NCBI GenBank assembly: GCA_030374765.1
Contig: JARGXX010000077.1
Location: 372,001-436,000 of the forward strand
DNA from: Agarophyton chilense
Taxonomy: Eukaryota > Rhodophyta > Florideophyceae > Gracilariales > Gracilariaceae
Direction: 5' to 3'
Length of the DNA stretch: 64,000 nt
Position 1 is the first letter of the stretch. Each line of letters starts with the position of its first letter. Positions 55,095 to 64,000 of the stretch are shown one piece after another. Under the pieces are notes generated by a model, which was not told where the DNA came from, ran no database searches, and worked only from the letters and a program-made list of their open reading frames with translations. The position numbers and the translations under genes are program-made.

Positions 55095-55260
55095 CGGAAT
55101 ATGTGATTGAGCGCATCATCTCCGCCGATCGGGGAGAAGATGGAACTATGCGCTATCGCGTCGGTTGGTTCAGCTACAAACCTGAGGAAGATACTTGGCA
55201 AAAGCCTCAAACCGTTCCGGCTAATTTTATCGCCAGTTATTGGCGCAGAATCAGCCACTC
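55095..55260 (+). pseudogene. chromodomain of the Ty3 fossil
   Basis: The stretch with YVIERIISADRGEDG, YRVGWFSY and PEEDTWQ matches the chromodomain of chromoviruses, which guides integration by reading chromatin marks. Confidence 0.75.
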
Positions 55261-55539
55261 GGAGCACGGCCTTCAGGAGTGGGCAACAATTGGTCCGAAT
55301 AATCCCAGAACGCCTCCCAAACCGCCTCCCGGCACGATGGTTCGCCGGAGCACGACGGTTCATCGTAGCTCCTGCATCAGGGAACAAGGGCTGTCCTTCG
55401 GAGACACCTGAAGAAGACCAGGGACGCTCTCAAGATTGGACGCCGTCCCGGGGCACGCACGTTTGAGATACAAGAACGACCTTGGGAAAGCACAAGCATT
55501 AATTTATTTGACAACTAAGAGAGATAGAACAGCCCTCAC

Positions 55540-57690
55540 CATGACCTCAAGGTTCGCGGAAGCGCTCGGAACACCAACAGGACTCACGGGGGCGGCGCAG
55601 GAGTAACTCCGTCGTCCTCATTGCAACCTGCAGGAGCGAAACCAGGACTAGGGTCACCCGAGGAGCCAAGTGGATCACCAGAACCGCGCCCAGCAAGCCA
55701 AGCACGCTTCGTCGGCGGAGATTTGCCTGAGGAACTATTGTCACCATCGGAAGACTCCCAGTCACTCAAATTTAGACCCTACCGGGCATCAAAGTCTGCA
55801 GTTACCCTCTGGGATATCGCCTGCGCATTCTGCTGCAGCAGATTGACCATAGCGGTCTTTATATCCTGACTCTGTTGGAGAACCGCGACGTAGCGCGCCG
55901 AACGACCCGCCCAGGAGCAGGCATCCCTCAGGACTGTCGCAAAGTCCATCGAGGCCGTAATACCGACGGTACGGCAGACACGACGGAGATCCAAATCCGC
56001 AGCCGTGACCGAAGCGGGAAAGTGTGAAAACGGAGAGGACGGAGCGATGTCAACGCCCCGGGTAGACGTTTGAGCCAGCGCATCACCTACAGGACATCCG
56101 GCCTCGACTGTAACCTCGTCAGAAGGGATGTCCACCTGGGCGACGGGCGGCTCATAAGAAAGCTCATCCTGAGGAGCAGCGCCCGGAGGAGCTGGAGGAG
56201 GGGAAGTGGTCGTAAACACCACAGCGGACTCGACTGGAGGATGAACGCCCTCCAAGAATACGACGAAGGGATCTTCAACGAAGGATTCTCCTTCGAACAT
56301 ACCAGCAGAAACTAACGGCGTGGCTTGCACATCAGGCTTGAAGCACAGAGGATCGAAACCGATAGCCTTCGGATAATAGTCGGGCACATGACGCCTCGGA
56401 ATGTCCGATGGTTGATTCCTTACAGGCATGGCGGGACAGGCACGAGCGTCGCCCCGACCCTGCGGATGCAGTGGAATCGGCGTGAATGAGTCGGTATCCC
56501 AGTCATACCAAAGGAACCCGGGAGTCTTGCCCCACTCCACGTGTAGGACAAGATGCAAAAGGGCCTCGGTCTCCTCGACGTCAAACTGGGTCCCACGGAC
56601 GGTATTCTGGATGCCCAGGTTCCTTAGGAAACGGTCATGATGTACGGGAGCGGGACTAGGCGACCTCGAGGATCGGGTATGTTCTCACCGTAACACACCC
56701 TCCAGTTCTCCGAACGGACATTACACCGGATTCCGAATTTCGCGGTATCCAGAAAGGCCATAAGGGACATCACGCCGAACTCAACGAAGAGTACCTGCCA
56801 GACAGCCACGACCTTCGGTCATTGTCAGCTCCCATGAGTTGGGACGAGTGGTACGCTACCACGGAAGGCGTGGGAACCAGAAGGAGCGGCGAGACACGCC
56901 AATACATGGCCCATTGGTTCTCATCCTCGTGAAGAAGCGAGAGGTACAACGGAAGGCGTTTGTCGGCGCTCATGTCGTGAAACTCCACTTGGTGCCAAAA
57001 AAGAAGAACCCCAGGGATTGACGCAGACGACCATCGGGCTCGTGCATCTCGTTCCAATAGACCCGGTTGGACATCCAGAATAAGCGGTCGTACGGTGGCT
57101 GGAAGCACATATGTGCCAAAAGGTGGTGACGAGCCGGAGGAAAGCGCACATGAGGCGAGATGAAACCCGTGTATAGGTCGGAGAGGAGTTTGTTCACCCT
57201 GAACTGGTATTTGGCTTCCTCCTCGCAGCGGACGTATGGAATGTACGCGTGGATGAAAGTGCGAAATCGCTTCGCCGAACGCGGTTCCAAAGGACGATAC
57301 AACCATCGGTTATACCACGAGACGCTGCGCGCGTTCTTGCTGCCCCTCCGGAAAACGGGTATCTTGGTAAACCTTCGGGCGTCAAGATACACATTTCAAA
57401 ACTTTTAGTATTCTTCCACAGAGGAAAGAAGAGTGACATGACGCACTGCCCACGGTTTTCGTCCGATGGTATGGTCATAACGGTCCCCAGGTCCTTCGTA
57501 GGCGACTTGGTATCCAGAGGAGCTCCACGCTTGGTTGTTCGAAGCCATGGTGCCGCTGCCCACGGGCTGGTCCGCCGGGAAGTAAATAGGACGACCGACG
57601 GAAGCGACAAAGTCCGGATGGAGAACGGTATATCCGACAGGCTTATAAGGTGGGTCCGGCATCGCGCGCAAACAATGGAAAAGTACCACG
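55540..57690 (-). pseudogene. antisense coding-like segment of the Ty3 fossil
   Basis: Between the chromodomain and the 3' LTR the minus strand holds several long protein-like frames; the longest is 55,779-56,558 (259 codons), others lie at 56,770-57,306 and 57,405-57,689. Antisense extra genes in this position are known in some plant Ty3 elements. The product is unrecognised and the segment is broken. Confidence 0.45.
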
Positions 57691-58060
57691 ATGGTAAGGC
57701 GAGGTGACGGAATCGACCCGGACGGACTGACAGGCGTGAACCACGGTGGACGAAGCGCGGAGGGTCGCCAAAGGAAGAACGGAGACTAAGGACGAAGCCA
57801 ATGGACCGTCTCGGCTATGCGACGCAAGGAATACGCCGGCGAGGTCCCTACGGCCAGCGCTCACGGCGCGTGGGAGGTTTAGTCCTTAGGCAAGTTATTT
57901 GCCCTTCGGCGCCAATAGTCAGCTCACGCTTCCTCACATTCCCGCAGGCGATGACGACGCAACGTCCCGTCGCGCCCAATGGTACCGGGAGCAACAAAGT
58001 GCTCGCGTCTCCTGGGTCAAGCATGTGGCAATTTGGACATCGCCGTGACGGCCGAATCCT

Positions 58061-58073
58061 AAGGAGGGAGATA
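58061..58073 (+). other. polypurine tract
   Basis: AAGGAGGGAGATA lies directly before the 3' LTR, as expected for plus-strand priming. Confidence 0.7.
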
Positions 58074-58516
58074 TGTGAAGGAGCGATTATAACGGTTGAG
58101 CTCTGTAAGCTGCTGGGCCCTGAAGGATCTTGCAGATGACACGTAGACGGGTTGACCTCAGGTGGACTCATGTAGATTATTAAATTATTTTAATTAGTGT
58201 AATAGATTAGCATTACAGTCCCAGGGAAGTCGCAGCGCCTCGCCAGTACTATTTACTTGCCTCCAGTGACGCTTCGCCCTTAGAGTACGGTAGGCACCGT
58301 TAGGATACTATATAACCTTTGGTATACCGGTTCCACCCTTTGGTCTTCAAGCCATCTTTTCCGTAGCTCCAACCTGTAGCAATACTTAGTAAACGCCGGC
58401 CCATTGCACCAAATACTCTGGGAGTGCCGCCGTCAAGGATTCGAACCTTAAGACCCGCTCTACCACGCTACAACTGGTCGAGAACCGTACCCTGACCCAC
58501 CCGTCATTGCGTTACA
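58074..58516 (+). repeat. 3' LTR of the Ty3 element
   Basis: About 443 bp, colinear with the 5' LTR, and also carrying the minus-strand tRNA-like boxes (58,437-58,470). Confidence 0.85.
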
Positions 58517-61500
58517 CTGGGTCTTAGGTTTCGTGCGGAGTTGCTGCAATTTAGTTCTTAAGGCTTCAACTTCCGTGACATCACATCTCCATCAGATAGC
58601 GGGCTCTTGGCCAATGCTCGTGGGAACCTCGGAAGGTGTTCCTGCTCCTCCTGTCGATCTCGACTTCTTCTTCGCTTTCTGATACCGGAAATTGCCTGCA
58701 TCAGTTAAGGTGGCTAAGCGGGGTGCCACTGACTCGGGTTTATATCTGCTAGAGCCGGTTTTTGTATTCATGATGACTGAATTATAAGTAGGAATCCAGA
58801 TCACCAAATATGCGGACAGCGCAAGTAATCTCTAGCGATGAGAACAGTATAAAATGAATTGGATATAACCAAATAAAAAAGATATGAAAAATTCTACGAA
58901 TAGAAAACGAACTGAATTGATTCAAAATCCTTCATCAATATTTCGGGTATCCGTTGAGCTGAGCGAACGCTTCCATTGGGTTTCTAATGTTGTCTGAAAT
59001 TACAAATTGCGCCATGACGGTTCAAACTTCAGTTAATTGTTTCGAATATCTCGTACAAAAATCGATCAAGGATCCAACAAAGTGCAAGACGCAAAAAGAT
59101 CCGTTCAAGCCACCAATTTTCATAAATAGGTGTCCTTTTTCTTTTTTGGGAGACGATTTTATGTGTTATTCCATTGATGACTGTAGTGACCGGTAGTAGA
59201 GTGAATGATTATCATAGCATCTCAAAGAGCGGGTGTCGTTTCGTAAGAGACGGTCCTTGGAAGAAACCCTTTTTGTGAGGGAAAGGCCAGGTATTGTTTG
59301 TGAAGGAAACGATAAATTTAGACACGAGACGAAAGATAAGATACGGCAGTACGTATGAAATATGGTATCAGCTAGAAAAATCTGTAGAAAACACAAAAAA
59401 CACACAAAAAGAGTTACAAACAGAGGAAAACAGCACAAGAATGGAGAAAATTTTCGGAACAAGAGCTATAGATCATATGCGGTTAGTACTGATGCTATAA
59501 GGGCTCCTTCTTTGTTAACGAATTTAGAACTCCTAGGGAACACCAAGATGGAAGTAACTTTTTTGTTGGTTGGCCTCTTTCTTCCTCACCCGGGGTTTAA
59601 GTTTCTTTTATTGTGCAAGGAGACAAAAGAGCTAGCTTAACGTAATATGTCCATTGTGGTGTGCCACAAGGTATTTATTCTAAAACAAACAGATTAATTA
59701 TGTGGCGGTCACACCATGTAAGCATGCATTAGTATATTCCTATTAAATTATTCGTGGTTTCCAAATATTCCCTGAAGTATTCTTCTCATAACATCTTGTT
59801 ATCGAGTACATTACCAAGAATAGAATATTAATGCCGTATATCGACTTTGATGATCTTCGATAATTCGAATCAATATGCATTTCGAATGCTACAATACCTC
59901 TAGCCACCTGTGCTTCCCTCCACTTTCTTCCCGTTGGTCATCGAATCCTCCGACGGTAAGCAAGGCGCAGATTTGGAATTCACTGGGTGCCGTGCTGCGT
60001 CAACCTGATTAGAGAAGAAAGAAGAGTCCTTCAGCCTTAATGACTTTAAAAGCGCCAAAGAAAAGGGTGTAGCGGGCTGCTGTCGCTACTGATTAATACT
60101 GCGAGCGAACAAATATGTATAAATACCGAATTGTTCCCTTTTTCGGCGCTGTGGTGCCGCAGTCGCAGTAGTGACGTCGACAATATGCGCCCGTAGAAAC
60201 AGAAAATTGGCTGCAGACCGCCGACACTTTCAAACTTTACTAGAGCTTCTCCGACGTCTTTTATAGCTTTAAAGGTCTCTCGTCTCTCCTGATGTTTTTT
60301 CTACTTTTAATTGAGACACTCCTGTGCACTTAATATGATTTTTTGCGTCTTCTTCAAAAGGAACTGTTTGCTTTGATGCGTACTGCTTATAGTAAACCAT
60401 TGCTTGATCCTGAAAGTGCTGCGCATCGCCGTCTTTTTCATGCGCTTTAGTCTTCGGTGTTTATTTATCTTCATCGTCAGCTATTGCATGCAAAAAATCT
60501 CTGTTGGCCAGTGTTTTGATGCGGTTCGAAACATTGTGGACGTTTAATTAAAAAAAGTGACATTTACTATCTTTTGCCGCTAAAGGGGAAAGTAGCTCTT
60601 GAAGCATGGTCGCATTAGAAATGAGCTACAGTAGCGCTTTAATGGCTACGCGCGCACAGATAGCGTTAGAAGTATTAAAGTTTTGTAGAAGCTCATCAAG
60701 AGCAGTAATTTGATTTATGATCCAAGCGTTTTGGCTTTTTTTTATGACAAAACGAGTCGGTTTTGTCGGCGCTGGTTTAGAAGTAACAGATGAGACGAAC
60801 ACATCGGTGCAAGGCTCGAGCGATTGCGGGGATAGAAAAAGGGTATAACATAATTATCTCTTTTTAGCTTTGCAATTGCGGTTTTTGATGTCTGTGTGGG
60901 CGTTGAAACGGTTTTGGTATCACTCTGTGCTATCTTTTTGTGTAATGTTCTTGGGAGAAGTAAAGTGCAGGTGTTCATGGTCGGCGTCGATCAGGCACAC
61001 ATTAAGCAACTAGTACAACCCTGCAAAGTGTGCTCTTAAAATCTTGCTTATTCTCATACAATCTCGAAAAATATGAGTTTTGCTCTTGCTAATTAAAGCA
61101 GAGGTTTTGGGAAACCTACCATTGTTTAAAAAATAGGCTTCATTTTAGCGTAATTTAAAAGGGCGAATGGTGTTGCTGTTTTTTTATATCTTTTTAACCC
61201 GGTCCGCGTCGCAATTTCCAACACTTAGAAGTGCGATTCAAGTCGCACCAAAATCTCTAGCGCTAAGTGGATAGCTTTCTCTAGAGCTGCGGTTATATGA
61301 CTCTGCCTGTAATAGTTCTTAGTGCAATGCCCCTCATCTCTAAAACCAAGGAATGCATTTGTGACGTCTAGTCTCTTCCATTAACTCATCGAATTGGCCC
61401 TTTCTATCGGATAACTTGTAGGATTGTAATATTTTGGCCATCGATTACGCCTGTGCCGTGCTTAAGTGACCAGCCAGCTATCGGAACAGTTGATTTTAAT

Positions 61501-61711
61501 TTAGATTTATTAAAATAAATCAAAGTTACCATAGTAAGAGCCACAGCCGCAGTCGCATCGTTGTCGGCGGAAAATAATGGAAGGAAACACTGCAGGAAAA
61601 ACTCCATCTTCTTCTGGACATCTCTATAAGCAGCAAGTATGTATTCTAACAGGGACCCATGTTTTGTCGCGGATGGACGCTGCTCTTCTACTCACTTCGC
61701 GAAGCAGAATC
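58517..61711. other. AT-rich region without a recognised gene
   Basis: Only short frames occur. The minus-strand KFVNKEGALIAS stretch near 59,500-59,560 echoes one near 33,590 and may mark a degenerate repeat. No RNA gene was found by eye. Confidence 0.45.
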
Positions 61712-62821
61712 TCAGGTTGAGGAATCAACCTCTCCCGTACAGTCTAAGATGAACTGTTTCCAACGTGCGTTCTGAGACATCAAATTGTACAACCTGTTGG
61801 AAATCACTCTACGAGCCCGAAATAATTTGTAAACGTGAGGTCCGAGCATTTGATTGCCGATTTGTATTGGGATTAATCTACCTTCGCTCTGCTCATAGTC
61901 GAGATCGAGAGGCTGTTTTTTTATCTTATGCCAAACCTCTAGAAGCACTGAACGAATTGCTTTCCGAAATTCATGTTGCCTCAGGATTAGTGTCACAAGT
62001 TCTCCTGTGTTAACGAACTTTAAGATCTCCTCCAGCGGTTCTGTGTATTCGTTAGTTAGTTCATTGAGATTTGCAATGATGTCCTCCTCCTTTAGTTGTT
62101 GGTCCCGTATCGTTAGCACCCGTTCTTTCCCCAAAGCTATCCCAGAAAACAATTCCACCAGTTTGTACGCATTATAAAAATGTCTGGTTTCGTCTTCATA
62201 TTTGCACAGTTCTCTTGTACGTTGATATATTCTAGCGAAGCATGTCTGCTTAGCATCTTCTATCTTCTCGATTAGTAGTTTGTCCGGCTTGTTCGGAAGT
62301 GAAGGGCACGCGTAAGGCGGGATGATAAAGCCTTGGTCCCTGTACTGGGAACCGATATGTTTTAGTTTCTGGAACAGTCTTACTTGAGTAGTGACCAAAT
62401 TTCCCAAATAATCTATGTCATTTTCAATCTTTCTGCAAATTAGAGCAAGTGGTTTCACCTCCGTTGCAAGCCGCCAAGTATTTTCTTTTTTGTGATATGG
62501 CCGGGAGTCGTAGAAGGTATTTAGAGTTTCTCCAATGTTCTGCCATTCTAATTCTGTTTTCGGTGATAATGAAAACAAAGACCGAAGCAGTGTCTGAAAG
62601 CTTGTGGGCGAAGTTTGGAAATAATTGATGAGCTCGTCCACAGCATCCGGGAATAGCCCTTTCGCGACGGCTGTAGAAACAATTTCATTGGCGTAAAAAC
62701 AATGTCCATCAATGTCTTCGTATGCTACCCAAGCCCGCATACATCTTGCCAGTTTGTGCGTTGCACTGTACTGCTCGCTGAGTGGAGGATTGCTTGTTTC
62801 ATTTTGCTGCACATCAGTCAT
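61712..62821 (-). CDS. intact orphan ORF, helical protein
   Basis: An ATG at 62,821 opens 369 codons without interruption, long for such AT-rich DNA, so it is probably a real gene. The protein is predicted to be mostly helical and soluble: KTELEWQNIGETLNTFY, KPDKLLIEKIEDAKQTCFAR, QQLKEEDIIANLNELTNEY. It has no signal peptide, membrane segment, repeats or metal-binding motif that I can see. A further 61-codon frame ends right at the start codon (62,821-63,006), which could be an upstream exon or leader ORF. Its upstream side faces the SAP30BP-like gene, so the two may share a divergent promoter. No family is recognised. Confidence 0.6.
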   Translation of the reverse strand: MTDVQQNETSNPPLSEQYSATHKLARCMRAWVAYEDIDGHCFYANEIVSTAVAKGLFPDAVDELINYFQTSPTSFQTLLRSLFSLSPKTELEWQNIGETLNTFYDSRPYHKKENTWRLATEVKPLALICRKIENDIDYLGNLVTTQVRLFQKLKHIGSQYRDQGFIIPPYACPSLPNKPDKLLIEKIEDAKQTCFARIYQRTRELCKYEDETRHFYNAYKLVELFSGIALGKERVLTIRDQQLKEEDIIANLNELTNEYTEPLEEILKFVNTGELVTLILRQHEFRKAIRSVLLEVWHKIKKQPLDLDYEQSEGRLIPIQIGNQMLGPHVYKLFRARRVISNRLYNLMSQNARWKQFILDCTGEVDSST

Positions 62822-63547
62822 TATGCGTTGATATTTGCCACTGGCAAGCTTTGTTCAATTGCTTCACATTCAGTGTTGAAAAATAGTTGCCCACAGAGTA
62901 AGCTTGTATGCAAGAGAAGACAATCTATTCGGTCTCGCAGCGTGAAAGCCAACGCTTCGATGAACAAAAAAACGGAAGTTGGTGCGAAGTGAACAAAAAA
63001 ACTCAACAGGCAAATGCTGCTCCTTCGCGTTTTTTGCTCGTCTTTTAATTCATTTCACATGTCAAGTTTTTGAACCAAACTAACGTTAGTATCGCCCATT
63101 GAAAATGTAGATGATATTCGAAAGAAGAATATTTGAATCCATGTTTCTCCTAATGTCTCGAAACAGGGGGGCCGGAAAACGTTGTATAAAACGAATAGGA
63201 GAAGAAGACTGCCAGTTAATACACAATTTCAAAAATGGTGATAGCTCACGTGAGCACAACAATATGTATCGCAGTCAAACTCTTGGAAATAAATCTGCAA
63301 AATACGCGGGCTACCGAATCTTGGCTGCTCAAACACAAGATCAGAGACCCAAGATGCGCAGATCCTTCACTACTTGCCCTCTTTGTACATGCCGAAGCGA
63401 CGCTGGTCATCTCGCTGGCTAGAGCGATACTATCAATCGCTAGGTAGAAGTGGCACCGGGATCATATATGGACGGGGTAGCGTTCATGTGGTTTTAACAG
63501 AACGCAACTGGAAAGCACGTTATTTCTGCCAAGCGGTAGTTCTTCAG
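62822..63547. other. divergent intergenic region
   Basis: Lies between the orphan gene and the SAP30BP-like gene. The latter's frame is open upstream with another ATG at 63,389, so part of this interval may be coding. Confidence 0.4.
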
Positions 63548-64000
63548 ATGGATTCTCAGAGAAAAAAGGAATCTTTGTCTTCGGAACACGAAATTGACAA
63601 AACACGTGAGAGTGATGATGGTAGTGACGATTTCAAGGTGCTCAATGTATCGAAGGCAATTCATGGGCCAGGAGAATCAGTCAGAGATGATGTATCAGGA
63701 GGTCGTCGACTATCTCTTGTTGAAGCTACCGCTAGTAAAGAAAAACGCAAACGAGATTCTCGAAACAGCGCAAACGTTTCGCCAATAGGAGGCGTACGGC
63801 TTGCAGAGTGGATTTCCTCAGTGAGAAAAGGGGTTTCGCCGAGCGAAAACACTCCTAGCTTCACAAAGATGATTAGGAAGAACAAGAATTTTCACAATCC
63901 TGCGATATTCGCGAAGATGATATCTTACTGCAATATCGACGAGTTTGGAACTCAGTTTAAGAACAGAAAAGCTTTGAAGAAAGAGGAATTCTATACTGAG
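63548..64000 (+). CDS. SAP30BP: SAP30BP/HCNGP-like nuclear protein, 5' part
   Basis: The frame from ATG 63,548 runs off the right edge after 151 codons without a stop. An in-frame ATG at 63,389 would add 53 residues. The first 40 residues are highly charged. The HCNGP domain starts at about residue 100 with FTKMIRKNKNFHNPAIFAKM, followed by ISYCNIDEFGTQF. These match the family's KKxFxNPxIYxKLIxxCGIDExGTN. Human SAP30BP binds the SAP30 co-repressor subunit and is also implicated in splicing. The C-terminal part lies outside the window. Confidence 0.8.
   Translation, partial: MDSQRKKESLSSEHEIDKTRESDDGSDDFKVLNVSKAIHGPGESVRDDVSGGRRLSLVEATASKEKRKRDSRNSANVSPIGGVRLAEWISSVRKGVSPSENTPSFTKMIRKNKNFHNPAIFAKMISYCNIDEFGTQFKNRKALKKEEFYTE

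Larger units (their letters stand above)
47139..58516 (+). mobile_element. Ty3/gypsy chromovirus fossil, near full length, broken
   Basis: The ends are two similar LTRs (47,139-47,585 and 58,074-58,516) that start TGTGA and end TTACA. A candidate primer-binding site follows the 5' LTR and a polypurine tract precedes the 3' LTR. Between them, in Ty3 order, are gag, aspartic protease, reverse transcriptase, RNase H, integrase and a chromodomain. The RT region is split by a separate insertion at 51,182-52,361. A 2.6-kb segment with minus-strand coding-like frames lies before the 3' LTR. The coding region is broken by roughly ten or more interruptions. The LTRs differ at perhaps one site in seven by eye, so the insertion is old. 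No target-site duplication was seen. Confidence 0.85.

Noticed and set aside
61200-61290. tRNA-like word GATTCAAGTC
   Set aside because: No acceptor stem or correctly placed A box on either strand.
1-64000. CRISPR arrays, bacterial operons, rRNA genes
   Set aside because: No regularly spaced repeats with unique spacers, no rRNA core sequences, and the gene content is eukaryotic nuclear.

Overview
The window looks like nuclear DNA of a red alga, most likely a florideophyte of the Chondrus type. The genes are plainly eukaryotic (spliced ClpS and Yippee genes, IPI3/WDR18, MEMO1, a CK1-like kinase, SAP30BP, a plant-type GATA finger). Two proteins have N-termini that look like plastid transit peptides. 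Most genes are single exons packed a few hundred bases apart, and the rest is filled with decayed LTR and DNA transposons. The species is an inference and was not tested.

Bases 1-31,000 are a gene island. In order: spliced clpS; a convergent minus-strand membrane protein; an organellar-type seryl-tRNA synthetase; a 1301-residue membrane protein with Sel1-like C-terminal repeats; and a cluster of four related genes at 10,462-18,603. Then come IPI3/WDR18, a TraB-family protein, a GATA-type zinc-finger protein, a four-exon Yippee gene and MEMO1.

The four-gene cluster is the most interesting feature. All four proteins share two modules that I cannot assign to a named family: an N-terminal one containing VAxWLF...FH, VGY.F, GRF.F and LPSR-like motifs, and a second one around a LKGxF-type motif. 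Two of the four add a C-terminal bZIP. In both bZIPs the normally invariant basic-region Arg is Asn, while the leucine heptads stay in perfect register. The other two lack a bZIP.

From about 31 kb the sequence becomes AT-richer and repeat-laden. It holds a CK1-like kinase, a broken hAT transposase, a histone H3 first-exon fragment, a hypothetical minus-strand ORF, LTR-like fragments, a broken PIF/Harbinger-like transposase and a remnant gag region with a CCHC knuckle. A near full-length but broken Ty3/gypsy chromovirus spans 47,139-58,516, with both LTRs, a nested 1.2-kb insertion and an antisense coding-like segment before its 3' LTR. The last 5.5 kb are AT-rich, with one intact orphan ORF on the minus strand and the 5' part of a SAP30BP/HCNGP-like gene running off the right edge.

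By function, the host genes cover translation and ribosome assembly (SerRS, IPI3), plastid proteolysis (ClpS) and transcription (bZIP cluster, GATA, SAP30BP). Nothing suggests an operon, although several pairs are divergent or convergent with short spacers.
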